Shown here in pieces: positions 25,246-35,200 of a DNA stretch of 64,000 nt. Source of the DNA: Aquipuribacter sp. SD81 (GTDB lineage Bacteria; Actinomycetota; Actinomycetes; Actinomycetales; JBBAYJ01). Position numbers and translations under genes: made by a program. Location: NCBI RefSeq assembly GCF_037153975.1, contig NZ_JBBAYJ010000001.1, forward strand, positions 1 to 64,000. Direction: 5' to 3'. Numbering within the stretch: the stretch's first letter is position 1; every line of letters begins with the position of its first letter. The notes beneath the pieces were generated by a model. It saw nothing but the letters and a program-made list of their open reading frames with translations, searched no databases and had not been told where the DNA came from.

Positions 25246-26189
25246 CGCACGGCCTCCTCGAGGTCGGGACGGGTCGCGGGGTGCGCGACGGGGTCGTCGG
25301 CGGCGGCGTCGCCGATGAGGCGGAGGTAGACGTCCTCCAGGGACGGGCGCGTCACCTGCAGCCCGGCGACCTCGCCGTCGGGTCCGGTCGGCAGCGAGCG
25401 GACGACGCGGGTGGGGGTGCGGGTCGCCTGGCGGTGCACGAGGCCGTCCGCGTCGCGCCACACGACGGTCGACTCCTCCCGCAGCGCGCCCCCGAGGGTC
25501 GCGGGCGGGCCGCAGGCGACGAGCCGGCCGCCGTGGACGACGGCGACCCGGTCGGCCAGCCGGGCCGCCTCGTCGAGGTAGTGCGTGGTGAGGAGGATCG
25601 TCGTGCCCTCGTCCCGCAGCCCCTCGAGGACCTCCCAGAAGGCGCGGCGCGCGGCGGGGTCGAAGCCGGTCGTGGGCTCGTCGAGGAACAGCAGCTCGGG
25701 GCGCCCGACGACGGCCAGGGCGACGTCGAGGCGCCGTCGCTGCCCGCCGGACAGCGAGGGCACCCGGGCCCGGGCCTTCTCGGCGAGCCCGACGAGCCCG
25801 ACGACCTCGTCGGGGTCACGCGGGTCCGGGTACAGCCGGCTCCAGTGGTGGACGAGCTCGGCGACGGTGAGGTCGACCGGCTCCGACGTGTCCTGCAGGA
25901 CGACCCCGACCCGGGCGCGCCACGACAGCGGCGCCTGCCAGGGGTCACGGCCGAGGACGTCGACGTCGCCGGCGTCGCGGCGGCGGATGCCCTCGAGGAC
26001 CTCCGTCGTCGTCGACTTGCCGGCGCCGTTCGGCCCGAGCAGGGCGAGCACCTCGCCTCGGGCGACGTCGAGGTCGACGCCCGCGACGGCGTCCCGCACC
26101 GTCGACCGGTCGACGCGGTAGCACTTGCGGAGCCCGCGCACGCGGACGGCGAGGTCCGTGCCGGGCGGGAGGGTGGCGTCCGGTGTCAT
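25242..26189 (-). CDS. ABC transporter ATP-binding protein
   Basis: The 315-residue protein has a complete nucleotide-binding domain: Walker A GPNGAGKST (52-60), Q-loop Q99, signature LSGGQ (146-150), Walker B LLFLDE (166-171) and the H-loop TTHYLDEA, followed by a C-terminal extension of the drug-resistance exporter type. With the ABC-2 permease it likely exports an antibiotic or amphiphile. It heads an operon with the permease, sensor kinase and regulator, an arrangement usual for self-induced detoxification modules. The start ATG has only a G-rich stretch upstream. Confidence 0.9.
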   Translation of the reverse strand: MTPDATLPPGTDLAVRVRGLRKCYRVDRSTVRDAVAGVDLDVARGEVLALLGPNGAGKSTTTEVLEGIRRRDAGDVDVLGRDPWQAPLSWRARVGVVLQDTSEPVDLTVAELVHHWSRLYPDPRDPDEVVGLVGLAEKARARVPSLSGGQRRRLDVALAVVGRPELLFLDEPTTGFDPAARRAFWEVLEGLRDEGTTILLTTHYLDEAARLADRVAVVHGGRLVACGPPATLGGALREESTVVWRDADGLVHRQATRTPTRVVRSLPTGPDGEVAGLQVTRPSLEDVYLRLIGDAAADDPVAHPATRPDLEEAVR

Positions 26190-26244
26190 GCCCCCAGGCT
26201 CGTCGGGGGCGCCGCGCCCCCGCGAGCACCGCCCGGCTGGCACC

Positions 26245-26268
26245 GGGGTCCACCGGTCAGTGGACCCC
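26245..26268. promoter_or_regulatory. Perfect inverted repeat between aminotransferase and ABC operon
   Basis: GGGGTCCAC (26245-26253) and GTGGACCCC (26260-26268) form nine-base perfect arms around CGGTCA. It lies five bases beyond the aminotransferase stop and 56 bases before the ATPase start. It could be a terminator without a U-tract or an operator for the NarL-type regulator of the ABC operon. The short six-base centre and position favour the operator slightly. Confidence 0.5.
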
Positions 26269-26272
26269 CGCC

Positions 26273-27517
26273 TCAGCCGGCGCCGAGCAGGCGCTGGATG
26301 CGTCCGACGCCCTCGACGAGGTCGTCGTCGCCGAGCGCGTACGACAGCCGCAGGAAGCCGCTGGGCCCGAACGCCTCGCCCGGCACGACCGCGACCTCCG
26401 CCTCCTCGAGGATGACCTCGGCGAGCTCCGCCGACGTGGTGGGCGTGCGCCCCGCCACCTCGCGGCCGAGGACCCCGCGCACGTCGGGGTAGGCGTAGAA
26501 GGCGCCCTTCGGGACGGGGCAGGAGACGCCGTCGATCTCCTCGAGCATCCGCACCATCGTCGCCCGGCGCCGGTCGAAGGCCTCCCGCATGCGGTGCGCG
26601 GCCTCCAGCGAGCCCGACAGGGCCGCGAGCGCCGCGCGCTGCGAGACGTTGGCGACGTTGCTCGACAGGTGCGACTGCAGGTTGGTCGCGGCCTTGACGA
26701 CGTCGGCCGGGCCGAGGAGCCAGCCGACCCGCCAGCCCGTCATCGCGTACGTCTTCGCGACCCCGTTGAGCACGACGCACGTGTCGGCGAGCTCGGGCAC
26801 GACCACCGGCATCGACGCCGCCTCGACGCCGTCGTAGGTGAGGTGCTCGTAGATCTCGTCGGTGACGACCCACACCCCGTGCTCCAGCGCCCAGCGGCCG
26901 ACCTCCTCGACCTGCTCCCGCGGGTACACGGCGCCGGTCGGGTTGGACGGGGAGCAGAACAGCAGCACCTTCGTCCGCGGGGTGCGGGCGGCCTCCAGCT
27001 GCTCGACCGTCACGAGGTAGCCCTGCTCGGGACCGGCGAAGACCTCCACCGGCACGCCGCCCGCGAGGCGGATCGCCTCCGGGTACGTCGTCCAGTACGG
27101 CGCCGGGAGCAGCACCTCGTCACCCGGGTCGAGCAGGGTGGCGAACGCCTCGTACACCGCCTGCTTGCCGCCGTTGGTGACGAGCACCTGCGAGGGCTGC
27201 ACCTCGTAGCCGGAGTCGCGCGCCGTCTTCGCCGCGACCGCCTCCCTGAGCGCGGGCAGCCCGCCCGCCGGGGTGTAGCGGTGCGTCGCGGGGTCCGAGC
27301 AGGCCTCCACCGCCGCCTGCACGACCTCCGGCGGGGTCGGGAAGTCGGGCTCGCCGGCACCGAAGCCGATGACGGGCCGGCCCTGCGCCTTGAGGGCCTT
27401 CGCCTTCGCGTCGACGGCGAGGGTGGCGGACTCGCTGATGCCCCCCACCCGGGCCGAGACCCGGGGACGGCTGGCGGGCGTGACGTCGGGGCTGGCGTCG
27501 GGCTGCGGCGTGCTCAT
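26273..27517 (-). CDS. Pyridoxal-phosphate aminotransferase class I (aspartate aminotransferase-like)
   Basis: The 414-residue protein is a fold-type I aminotransferase. [15 protein letters not shown] (80-94), SNPTGAVY (191-198), TDEIYEHL (219-226) and the PLP lysine K255 in [16 protein letters not shown] follow the aspartate/branched aminotransferase pattern, so it probably moves an amino group between aspartate and 2-oxoglutarate or a similar pair. In actinobacteria an aminotransferase of this kind commonly precedes tRNA-Trp and secE on the opposite strand, as here. The ATG at 27515-27517 is used; another lies three codons upstream. Confidence 0.88.
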   Translation of the reverse strand: MSTPQPDASPDVTPASRPRVSARVGGISESATLAVDAKAKALKAQGRPVIGFGAGEPDFPTPPEVVQAAVEACSDPATHRYTPAGGLPALREAVAAKTARDSGYEVQPSQVLVTNGGKQAVYEAFATLLDPGDEVLLPAPYWTTYPEAIRLAGGVPVEVFAGPEQGYLVTVEQLEAARTPRTKVLLFCSPSNPTGAVYPREQVEEVGRWALEHGVWVVTDEIYEHLTYDGVEAASMPVVVPELADTCVVLNGVAKTYAMTGWRVGWLLGPADVVKAATNLQSHLSSNVANVSQRAALAALSGSLEAAHRMREAFDRRRATMVRMLEEIDGVSCPVPKGAFYAYPDVRGVLGREVAGRTPTTSAELAEVILEEAEVAVVPGEAFGPSGFLRLSYALGDDDLVEGVGRIQRLLGAG

Positions 27518-27597
27518 GCCGCCCATCCTGCCGGGTGGCCCGGCCGGGCGCCGAGGCCGTCCGTGCAGCGGGTTCGACCCGGGACGTGCCGGGTGCG

Positions 27598-27603
27598 TAT
27601 GCT
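27598..27603 (+). promoter_or_regulatory. Probable -10 box of the tRNA-Trp / secE unit
   Basis: TATGCT fits the -10 consensus and lies 73 bases before tRNA-Trp. The -35 region (TTCGACC near 27573) is weak. Confidence 0.4.
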
Positions 27604-27675
27604 CACTCGACGGCGTGCACCCGCACGTGCTCGACGTGCCCCGGCCGGGGCGCTCGGCGCGGCGGGGCGCTCCGA

Positions 27676-27748
27676 AGGGCAGTGGCGCAATTGGTAGCGC
27701 ACCGGTCTCCAAAACCGGCGGTTGTGGGTTCGAGTCCCTCCTGCCCTG
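27676..27748 (+). tRNA. tRNA-Trp (anticodon CCA)
   Basis: The acceptor arms AGGGCAG and CTGCCCT pair perfectly, with discriminator G as in bacterial tRNA-Trp. The anticodon loop is CTCCAAA with anticodon CCA, and the T-arm GGGTTCGAGTCCC is intact. It lies 70 bases before secE, the usual actinobacterial order. Confidence 0.96.
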
Positions 27749-27818
27749 CGCGACAGGCACCCGGCCGAGCCGGGCACGGTACGGCGCCCGGGGGCGCTCG
27801 AGGAGAGAAGGCAGCACG

Positions 27819-28055
27819 GTGACCGACACCCGCGAGGGTCAGAGCAGCCCGACCGACGACCGCCGTCGGAACGGTGGCTTCGTCCTCTTCCTCCGGCAGG
27901 TCGTCGCCGAGCTCCGCAAGGTCGTCCGACCGACCCGCGACGAGCTCGTCGCCTACACGAGCGTCGTCCTCGTCTTCGTCGTCGCCATCATGATCTACGT
28001 CGGGGTGCTCGACTTCGCGTTCGGGCGCCTCGTGCTGTGGGCCTTCGGCGGCTGA
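27819..28055 (+). CDS. secE: Preprotein translocase subunit SecE
   Basis: The 78-residue protein is the single-helix SecE form. A polar N-terminus is followed by the amphipathic [27 protein letters not shown] and one membrane helix (about residues 50-75). It clamps SecY in the inner membrane translocon. The GTG start has GAGGAGAGAAGG upstream. NusG follows 61 bases later. Confidence 0.94.
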   Translation: MTDTREGQSSPTDDRRRNGGFVLFLRQVVAELRKVVRPTRDELVAYTSVVLVFVVAIMIYVGVLDFAFGRLVLWAFGG

Positions 28056-28116
28056 GGTCCGCCGCGGGCCGCGCGCCCGTCCGCCCACGCCCCCGACCAG
28101 GAAGCAGGTTCCCCGC

Positions 28117-28983
28117 ATGTCCGACCAGCCCGACGTCGTGACCGACGCCGAGGACTCCGTCGACGGCACCCAGGCGCCCGACCTCGACGGGACGACGGAC
28201 GGGGCCGACGACCTCGACGACCTCGACGACTCCTCGCTCAGCGTGCAGGAGGCCGACCTGGCCGCCACCGAGCCCCCCGAGGTCCGCAGCGAGGACTACG
28301 TCGACGAGGACGGCGACGCCACCGACGACGTCACCGAGGTCGTCGGCACCACCTCGGCCGACGAGGCCCCCGCCGACCCGGTCGAGGACCTGCGCCGCGA
28401 GCTCCGCCGCGTGCCGGGGGAGTGGTACGTCGTCCACAGCTACGCGGGCTACGAGAACCGCGTGAAGACGAACCTCGAGGCACGCATCACCTCCCTCAAC
28501 ATGGAGGAGTACATCCACCAGGTCGAGGTCCCCATGGAGGAGGTGACCGAGATCAAGAACGGGCAGAAGAAGCAGGTCCGTCGGGTCCGGATCCCCTCCT
28601 ACGTCCTCGTGCGCATGGACCTCACCGACGAGTCGTGGGGTGCGGTGCGGCACACGCCCGGCGTCACCGGCTTCCTCGGCTCCGCTCACCACCCGGTGCC
28701 GCTGACCGTCGACGAGGTCGTCGGGATGCTGGCCCCGACCGTCGCCCAGCCCGCGGCCGCCGCGGGCGGCGCCGCCGGCGGCGGTGGGGGCGCCCAGGCG
28801 CCGGCCGCCACGGTCGACTACGAGGTGGGCGAGTCCGTCACGGTCATGGACGGCCCGTTCCAGACGCTCCCGGCGACGATCTCCGAGATCAACGTCGACT
28901 CCCAGAAGCTCAAGGTGCTCGTGTCGATCTTCGGCCGCGAGACGCCCGTCGAGCTGTCGTTCAACCAGGTCGCCAAGCTCTGA
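28117..28983 (+). CDS. nusG: Transcription elongation/termination factor NusG
   Basis: The 288-residue protein has the NGN domain from about residue 102 ([24 protein letters not shown]) to about 208, and a KOW domain from about 228 ([19 protein letters not shown]) to the end. NusG rides on RNA polymerase, and its KOW domain links to Rho or S10. Two oddities stand out: a very acidic N-terminal extension of about 100 residues, seen in actinobacterial NusG but long here, and an Ala/Gly linker with a run of Gly (about 211-229) between the domains. The ATG is preceded by GGAAGCAGG. Confidence 0.95.
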   Translation: MSDQPDVVTDAEDSVDGTQAPDLDGTTDGADDLDDLDDSSLSVQEADLAATEPPEVRSEDYVDEDGDATDDVTEVVGTTSADEAPADPVEDLRRELRRVPGEWYVVHSYAGYENRVKTNLEARITSLNMEEYIHQVEVPMEEVTEIKNGQKKQVRRVRIPSYVLVRMDLTDESWGAVRHTPGVTGFLGSAHHPVPLTVDEVVGMLAPTVAQPAAAAGGAAGGGGGAQAPAATVDYEVGESVTVMDGPFQTLPATISEINVDSQKLKVLVSIFGRETPVELSFNQVAKL

Positions 28984-29066
28984 GACAATCCACCGGTCGA
29001 CCTGGCGGTCGGCGGGCACGCCCATGCCCGTCGGCCCCACCCCTCTGAACCAGAAGGACCCGAGAC

Positions 29067-29501
29067 GTGCCTCCCAAGAAGAAGAAGGTCACAGGAGTCA
29101 TCAAGCTCCAGATCAAGGCCGGCGCCGCGAACCCCGCTCCGCCGATCGGCCCCGCCCTCGGTGCGGCCGGCGTCAACATCATGGAGTTCTGCAAGGCGTA
29201 CAACGCGGCCACCGAGTCGCAGCGCGGGGACATCGTCCCGGTGGAGATCACCGTGTACGAGGACCGCTCGTTCACCTTCGTCACGAAGACGCCGCCGGCC
29301 GCGCAGCTCATCAAGAAGGCCGCCGGCATCGAGAAGGGCTCCGGCACCCCGCACACGACCAAGGTCGCCACGATCAGCCGCGACCAGGTCCGTTCGATCG
29401 CCGAGACCAAGATGGCCGACCTCAACGCCAACGACGTCGACCAGGCCGCGAAGATCATCGCCGGTACCGCCCGCAGCATGGGCGTCACGGTCGCCGACTG
29501 A
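29067..29501 (+). CDS. rplK: 50S ribosomal protein L11
   Basis: The 144-residue L11 binds the GTPase-associated centre of 23S rRNA. The N-terminal domain ([37 protein letters not shown]) contains the Pro residues affected by thiostrepton resistance, unchanged here. The rRNA-binding C-terminal domain ends [15 protein letters not shown]. The GTG start has AGAAGGA upstream. It lies 83 bases after nusG, and an L1 gene follows as usual. Confidence 0.96.
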   Translation: MPPKKKKVTGVIKLQIKAGAANPAPPIGPALGAAGVNIMEFCKAYNAATESQRGDIVPVEITVYEDRSFTFVTKTPPAAQLIKKAAGIEKGSGTPHTTKVATISRDQVRSIAETKMADLNANDVDQAAKIIAGTARSMGVTVAD

Positions 29502-29610
29502 GCGACGCCCCGCCCGCCTCCACCGCGAGGCACGTGGGAGGGCCGCGCGCGGCCCGCAGACCACGACTCCGACCCGCCGGCACACCGCCGGCCCCCGAGC
29601 AGGAGCAGAC

Positions 29611-30321
29611 ATGAAGCGCAGCAAGGCCTACCGCGCCGCCGCCGACAAGATCGACGGCGAGCGCCTGTACACCCCGACCGAGGCCGTCCGCCTCGTCAAG
29701 GACACGTCGACCACGAAGTACGACGCGACCGTCGAGGTCGCCCTGCGGCTGGGCGTCGACCCCCGCAAGGCCGACCAGATGGTCCGCGGCACCGTCAACC
29801 TGCCGCACGGCACGGGCAAGACCGCCCGGGTCCTGGTCTTCGCCACCGGTGACCGTGCGCAGCAGGCCCTCGACGCCGGCGCCGACTACGTCGGCTCCGA
29901 CGACATGATCGAGAAGGTGCAGGGCGGCTGGCTCGACTTCGACGCCGTCGTCGCGACCCCCGACCTCATGGGCAAGGTCGGCCGGCTCGGCAAGGTGCTG
30001 GGGCCCCGCGGCCTCATGCCGAACCCGAAGACCGGCACGGTCACGATGGACGTCGCCAAGGCCGTCACCGACATCAAGGGCGGCAAGATCGAGTTCCGGG
30101 TCGACAAGCACTCGAACCTCCACTTCATCATCGGCAAGGCGTCCTTCGACGCCGACAAGCTCGCCGAGAACTACGCGGCCGCCATGGACGAGGTCATGCG
30201 CCTCAAGCCGTCGGCCGCCAAGGGCCGCTACGTGAAGAAGGCGACGCTCGCCTCGAGCATGGGCCCCGGCATCCCGCTGGACCCGAGCGCCCTCGGCGCG
30301 ACGGACGCCGCCGCCGTCTGA
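29611..30321 (+). CDS. rplA: 50S ribosomal protein L1
   Basis: The 236-residue L1 forms the mobile L1 stalk at the E site and in many bacteria represses its own operon by binding the L11-L1 mRNA leader. The family segments [30 protein letters not shown] and [12 protein letters not shown] are present. The ATG at 29611 has AGGAG upstream. A long 615-base gap, filled with short repeats, follows before rplJ. Confidence 0.96.
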   Translation: MKRSKAYRAAADKIDGERLYTPTEAVRLVKDTSTTKYDATVEVALRLGVDPRKADQMVRGTVNLPHGTGKTARVLVFATGDRAQQALDAGADYVGSDDMIEKVQGGWLDFDAVVATPDLMGKVGRLGKVLGPRGLMPNPKTGTVTMDVAKAVTDIKGGKIEFRVDKHSNLHFIIGKASFDADKLAENYAAAMDEVMRLKPSAAKGRYVKKATLASSMGPGIPLDPSALGATDAAAV

Positions 30322-30393
30322 GCGACGCAGCACTCCCGCCGGAGCCCGGCACGCCACGCGCGTGCCGGGCTCCGGCGCGTCCGGCCGCAGTCG

Positions 30394-30670
30394 CCTGAGA
30401 CGTCCGGCACGCGCCTGGGACGTCCCGCTCGCGCCTGGGACGTCCTCGGGGTCCCACCGCCCCGCCCCGCCCTCAGACGTCCCAGTCGAAGGCCGAACGT
30501 CCCAGCCGCGAGTCGGGGGACGTCGTGGTCCGGCCGGGGCCGTAGCGGCGTGCGCGCGCTCCCACCACCGGCGGCGAGTGGGACGTTCCGGCGGCGACGC
30601 GGACGTCCTCGGGGTGGCGCGGCGTCCAGGACCCCGAAGCCGTCCCAGGCGCGGGGGAGACGTCCCAGTC
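30394..30670. repeat. Cluster of short GGGACGTC-type repeats in both orientations
   Basis: About ten copies of a CTGGGACGTC(C/T) word occur within 280 bases: plus-orientation copies near 30394, 30414, 30434, 30515, 30579 and 30600, and reverse copies near 30474, 30496, 30640 and 30659. Some flanks recur too, for example GCGCCTGGGACG (30412, 30432 and inverted at 30641) and GGACGTCCTCGGGGT (30438 and 30601). Several copies are imperfect. Spacing is irregular, so this is not a CRISPR. No gene is present. I do not recognise the element. Confidence 0.8.
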
Positions 30671-30694
30671 GCGCGGGGAGCCGCGCGACGCGAT

Positions 30695-30724
30695 TTGGTC
30701 GCCGCGCCCCGCGCCGCGTACCCT
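30695..30724 (+). promoter_or_regulatory. Promoter of rplJ-rplL
   Basis: TTGGTC (30695-30700) and TACCCT (30719-30724) are separated by 18 bases. The start would lie near 30731, giving a leader of about 205 bases before rplJ that holds the L10-leader-like structure. Confidence 0.6.
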
Positions 30725-30732
30725 TCAGACGC

Positions 30733-30862
30733 CGAAGACCGCTGGTCGCCGCCCTCCGGGGTGGTCGAAGGAGCCGGGACACCCCGGACGGCCCGCGCAG
30801 GTGACACAGAGCAGGGCCACGAACGGCCCCACGCCCCGTGCGCCGGCGCACGGGGCGTTCGT
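30733..30862 (+). ncRNA. Ribosomal protein L10 leader (cis-regulatory RNA)
   Basis: The transcribed leader of rplJ contains GAAGACCGCTGGTCGCC near its 5' end and GGCCCGCGCAGGTGACAC in the middle, sequences that resemble the L10-binding leader as I remember it from actinobacteria. In the family, L10 or the L10-L12 complex binds this RNA and represses rplJL. A perfect 28-base palindrome (30831-30858) closes the region and can fold as a 12-13 bp hairpin near the rplJ start. A covariance search with the L10 leader family would decide. Confidence 0.6.
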
Positions 30863-30936
30863 CGTCCCCGGGCCTCCTCCGTTCGGCCGGGACCGCGCCA
30901 GCGGTCCCGCGACCCGGGCCGGACGGAAGGACCCAC

Positions 30937-31473
30937 ATGCCCACCCAGGAGAAGGCCGACGCGGTCGCCGAGCTCGCGGACCTGTTCCGCGCCTCGAACG
31001 CCGCCGTCCTCACCGAGTACCGCGGGCTCACCGTCTCCCAGCTGACCGCCCTGCGTCGCGCCCTGGGCGCGAACGCGACCTACGCCGTCGTCAAGAACAC
31101 CCTCACGAAGATCGCCGCCGAGAAGGCGGGCTTCGAGGGCCTCGACACCGACGCTCTCACGGGCCCCACGGCCATCGCCTTCGTCACCGGTGACCCGGTC
31201 GAGGCGGCCAAGGGCCTGCGCGACTTCGGCAAGGACGCCCCCGCCCTCGTCATCAAGGGCGGCGTCCTCGAGGGACGTCCGATCGACGCGGCCGGGCTGC
31301 AGAAGCTGGCCGACCTCGAGCCGCGCGAGGTGCTCCTCGCCAAGCTCGCCGGCGCCATGAAGGCCCCGCTGTCCAAGGCGGTCTACATGGCCAACGCCCC
31401 GCTCGCCCAGGCCGCCCGTGCGGTCGACGCGCTGCGGGCCAAGCGCGAGCAGGAGGGCGGCGAGGCGGCCTGA
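30937..31473 (+). CDS. rplJ: 50S ribosomal protein L10
   Basis: The 178-residue L10 anchors L7/L12 dimers to the ribosome. The rRNA-binding N-terminal domain ([33 protein letters not shown]) and the C-terminal helix that binds L12 dimers ([20 protein letters not shown]) are both present. The ATG is preceded by GGAAGGACCCAC. Expression is probably autoregulated through the upstream leader. Confidence 0.96.
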   Translation: MPTQEKADAVAELADLFRASNAAVLTEYRGLTVSQLTALRRALGANATYAVVKNTLTKIAAEKAGFEGLDTDALTGPTAIAFVTGDPVEAAKGLRDFGKDAPALVIKGGVLEGRPIDAAGLQKLADLEPREVLLAKLAGAMKAPLSKAVYMANAPLAQAARAVDALRAKREQEGGEAA

Positions 31474-31595
31474 CCTCCGGGTCACCGCACACCGCACCTG
31501 CTGCCGCACCGGCGCACCACCCGCAGCACCGCGGCGCCCACCGGCACCGCGCGCCCCACACCCACCAGGTCCCACCCAGATCAGGAGACACCCTC

Positions 31596-31985
31596 ATGGC
31601 GAAGCTCAGCGCCGACGAGCTGCTCGAGCAGTTCAAGGACATGACCCTCCTCGAGCTCTCGGAGTTCGTGAAGAAGTTCGAGGAGACCTTCGAGGTCACC
31701 GCCGCCGCCCCGGTCGCCGTCGCGGCCGCCGGTGGTGCCGCCGGTGGCGCCGAGGCCCCCGCCGCGGAGGAGCAGGACGAGTTCGACGTCGTCCTCGAGG
31801 CCGCCGGCGACAAGAAGATCCAGGTCATCAAGGAGGTGCGCGCGCTCACGAGCCTCGGCCTCAAGGAGGCCAAGGACCTCGTCGACGGCGCCCCCAAGGC
31901 CGTCCTGGAGAAGGTCGACAAGGAGGCCGCCGAGGCTGCCAAGGGCAAGCTCGAGGCCGCCGGCGCCACCGTCACCGTCAAGTGA
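31596..31985 (+). CDS. rplL: 50S ribosomal protein L7/L12
   Basis: The 129-residue L7/L12 has the N-terminal dimer domain ([27 protein letters not shown]), an Ala/Gly-rich hinge (about 43-56) and the C-terminal factor-binding domain ([39 protein letters not shown]). It recruits translation GTPases. The ATG at 31596 has AGGAGA upstream. A large hairpin 60 bases after the stop probably limits read-through into rpoB. Confidence 0.96.
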   Translation: MAKLSADELLEQFKDMTLLELSEFVKKFEETFEVTAAAPVAVAAAGGAAGGAEAPAAEEQDEFDVVLEAAGDKKIQVIKEVRALTSLGLKEAKDLVDGAPKAVLEKVDKEAAEAAKGKLEAAGATVTVK

Positions 31986-32043
31986 CACCCACCTCCTGAG
32001 GCCGCCGGCGCCCTCCGGCGCCGGCAGCCCGGGAGGACCACGT

Positions 32044-32082
32044 CGCCCTGGCCCCCGCACGCACCGTGCGGGGGCCAGGGCG
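32044..32082 (+). terminator. Hairpin between rplL and rpoB
   Basis: Arms of 18 bases (32044-32061 and 32065-32082) pair perfectly around a three-base loop, followed by ATTTG. It stands between rplL and the rpoB promoter, where other bacteria have an attenuator that reduces rpoBC transcription relative to rplJL. Confidence 0.7.
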
Positions 32083-32084
32083 AT

Positions 32085-32113
32085 TTGCCTTGGTGGGCAC
32101 GAGCGCCTATCGT
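32085..32113 (+). promoter_or_regulatory. Promoter of rpoB-rpoC
   Basis: TTGCCT (32085-32090) and TATCGT (32108-32113) are 17 bases apart, a good primary-sigma promoter. The -35 box begins three bases after the rplL hairpin. The leader to rpoB is about 85 bases. Confidence 0.65.
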
Positions 32114-32207
32114 TGTCCTTTGCTGCCCATCTTCTGGCCCCGTGGATTTGACCACGGGTGTCAGGCGTGCCCAAAAAACCATCAGCAGGCCCGTGGAAGG
32201 ACCCGTC

Positions 32208-35200
32208 TTGGTCGCCTCGCGCACCGCGCCCGCTCCCCGTGTTCAGCCCGTACCGGTGAACCCCCGCCCCTCTTTCGCCAAGATCCGCGAACCACTCGAG
32301 GTCCCCGACCTCCTCGCCCTGCAGACCGAGAGCTTCGACTGGCTGCTCGGCAACGACGACTGGCTCGCCCGCTGCGCCGAGCTCGGTGAGGAGCCCGGCC
32401 TGTCCGGCCTCGCGGAGATCTTCGAGGAGATCTCCCCGATCGAGGACTTCTCCGAGACGATGTCGCTGTCGTTCCGCGACCACCGCTTCGAGCCCCCGAA
32501 GTACACGGTGGAGGAGTGCCGCGACAAGGACATGACGTACGCTGCGCCGCTCTTCGTCACCGCCGAGTTCATGAACATGACGACCGGCGAGATCAAGAGC
32601 CAGACGGTCTTCATGGGCGACTTCCCGCTCATGACCGACCGCGGCACCTTCGTCATCAACGGCACCGAGCGCGTCGTCGTCTCCCAGCTCGTCCGCTCGC
32701 CGGGCGCGTACTTCGAGCGCGTCCGCGACAAGACGAGCGACAAGGACGTCTACACCGCGAAGCTCATCCCGAGCCGCGGCGCGTGGCTCGAGTTCGAGAT
32801 CGACAAGCGCGACGCCGTCGGCGTGCGCGTCGACCGCAAGCGCAAGCAGTCGGTGACGGTCTTCCTCAAGGCCCTCGGCATGACCGAGCAGGAGATCCGC
32901 GAGGAGTTCGCCGGCTTCGACTCCATGCTCGGCACGCTCGACAAGGACACGACGGCCGACTCCGACGCCGCGCTGCTCGACCTGTACCGCAAGCTGCGCC
33001 CGGGCGAGCCCCCGACGCGCGAGGCGGCCCAGACGCTGCTCGACAACCTGTACTTCAACCCCAAGCGCTACGACCTCGCGAAGGTCGGCCGGTACAAGAT
33101 CAACCGGAAGCTCGGGGTCGACAAGCCGCTCGGCGACTCCACGCTGACGCTGCAGGACATCGTCGCGACGCTGAAGTTCCTCGTCACGCTGCACGCCAAC
33201 GAGAACGCGGCCCAGACCGGCGGCGAGCGCCGTCCGCTGCTCGGCGCCCGCGAGGGCGAGCAGGTCGAGCTGCGGGTCGAGGTCGACGACATCGACCACT
33301 TCGGCAACCGCCGCCTGCGCAGCGTCGGCGAGCTCATCCAGAACCAGGTCCGCACGGGCCTGTCCCGGATGGAGCGCGTCGTCCGCGAGCGCATGACGAC
33401 CTCCGACGTCGAGGCGATCACGCCGCAGAGCCTCATCAACATCCGTCCGGTCGTCGCCGCGATCAAGGAGTTCTTCGGGACGTCCCAGCTGTCGCAGTTC
33501 ATGGACCAGAACAACCCGCTCGCCGGCCTGACGCACAAGCGTCGTCTGTCCGCGCTGGGCCCCGGTGGTCTGTCCCGCGACCGCGCCGGCTTCGAGGTGC
33601 GTGACGTGCACCCGTCGCACTACGGCCGCATGTGCCCGATCGAGACCCCGGAGGGCCCGAACATCGGCCTCATCGGCTCGCTCGCGACGTACGCGCGCAT
33701 CAACTCCTTCGGCTTCGTCGAGACGCCGTACCGCCGGGTGACCGACGGCACGGTCACCGACGCCGTCGACTACCTGACGGCCGACGAGGAGGACAACTTC
33801 GTCGTCGCGCAGGCGAACGCCCCGCTCGACGACGCCAACCGCTTCGCCGAGGAGCGCGTCCTCGTCCGCACCCGCGGCGGCGAGGTCGACTACGTCCACG
33901 GCGACGAGGTCGACTACATGGACGTCTCGGCGCGCCAGATCTCCTCGGTCGCGACCGCGATGATCCCGTTCCTCGAGCACGACGACTCCAACCGCGCCCT
34001 CATGGGCTCGAACATGCAGCGCCAGGCCGTCCCGCTCGTGCGCGCCGAGGCGCCGTACGTCGGCACCGGCATGGAGCTGCGTGCGGCGGTCGACGGCGGC
34101 GACGTCGTCGTGGCCGAGGCGCCCGGCGTCGTGCAGGAGGTGGCGGCCGACGCCGTCACCATCCAGCAGGACGACGGCACGTACCGCACCTACCGGGTCC
34201 ACAAGTTCCGCCGCTCCAACCAGGGCACGAGCTACAACCAGCGCGTGCTCGTCGACTCCGGGCAGCGCGTCGAGGCCGGCACCGTCCTCGCCGACGGCCC
34301 CTCGACCGACGGCGGCGAGATGGCGCTCGGGCGCAACCTGCTCGTGGCGTTCATGCCGTGGGAGGGCCTCAACTACGAGGACGCGATCATCCTGTCGCAG
34401 CGCCTCGTGCAGGACGACGTCCTGTCCTCGATCCACATCGAGGAGCACGAGGTCGACGCCCGCGACACGAAGCTCGGCCCCGAGGAGATCACCCGGGACA
34501 TCCCGAACGTCGGCGAGGAGGTCCTCGCGGACCTCGACGAGCGCGGCATCATCCGCATCGGCGCCGAGGTCGTGCCCGGTGACATCCTCGTCGGCAAGGT
34601 GACGCCCAAGGGCGAGACCGAGCTGACCCCCGAGGAGCGCCTGCTCCGCGCGATCTTCGGCGAGAAGGCGCGCGAGGTCCGCGACACCTCCCTCAAGGTG
34701 CCGCACGGCGAGACCGGCACCGTCATCGGCGTCCGCGTCTTCGACCGCGACGAGGGCGACGAGCTGCCCCCGGGCGTCAACCAGCTCGTCCGCGTCTACG
34801 TCGCCCAGAAGCGCAAGATCACCGACGGTGACAAGCTCGCCGGCCGCCACGGCAACAAGGGCGTCATCTCCAAGATCCTGCCCGTGGAGGACATGCCGTT
34901 CCTCGAGGACGGCACCCCGGTCGACGTCGTCCTGAACCCGCTCGGCGTGCCCGGCCGCATGAACATCGGCCAGATCCTCGAGCTGCACCTCGGCTGGATC
35001 GCCAGCCAGGGCTGGCAGATCGAGGGGACGCCGGAGTGGGCCGGGCGCCTGCCCGACCTCGTGCGCGAGGCCCCGCCCGGCACCAACGTCGCGAGCCCCG
35101 TCTTCGACGGCGCGACCGAGGACGAGGTCACGGGCCTCCTCACGGCCACCCGGCCGAACCGCGACGGCGACCGCCTGGTCGGCGCCGAGGGCAAGGCCCG

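Noticed and set aside
33479-33488. GGGACGTCCC inside rpoB as another copy of the intergenic repeat
   Set aside because: It encodes the invariant Gly-Thr-Ser of the rifampicin region, so the match is a coding coincidence.
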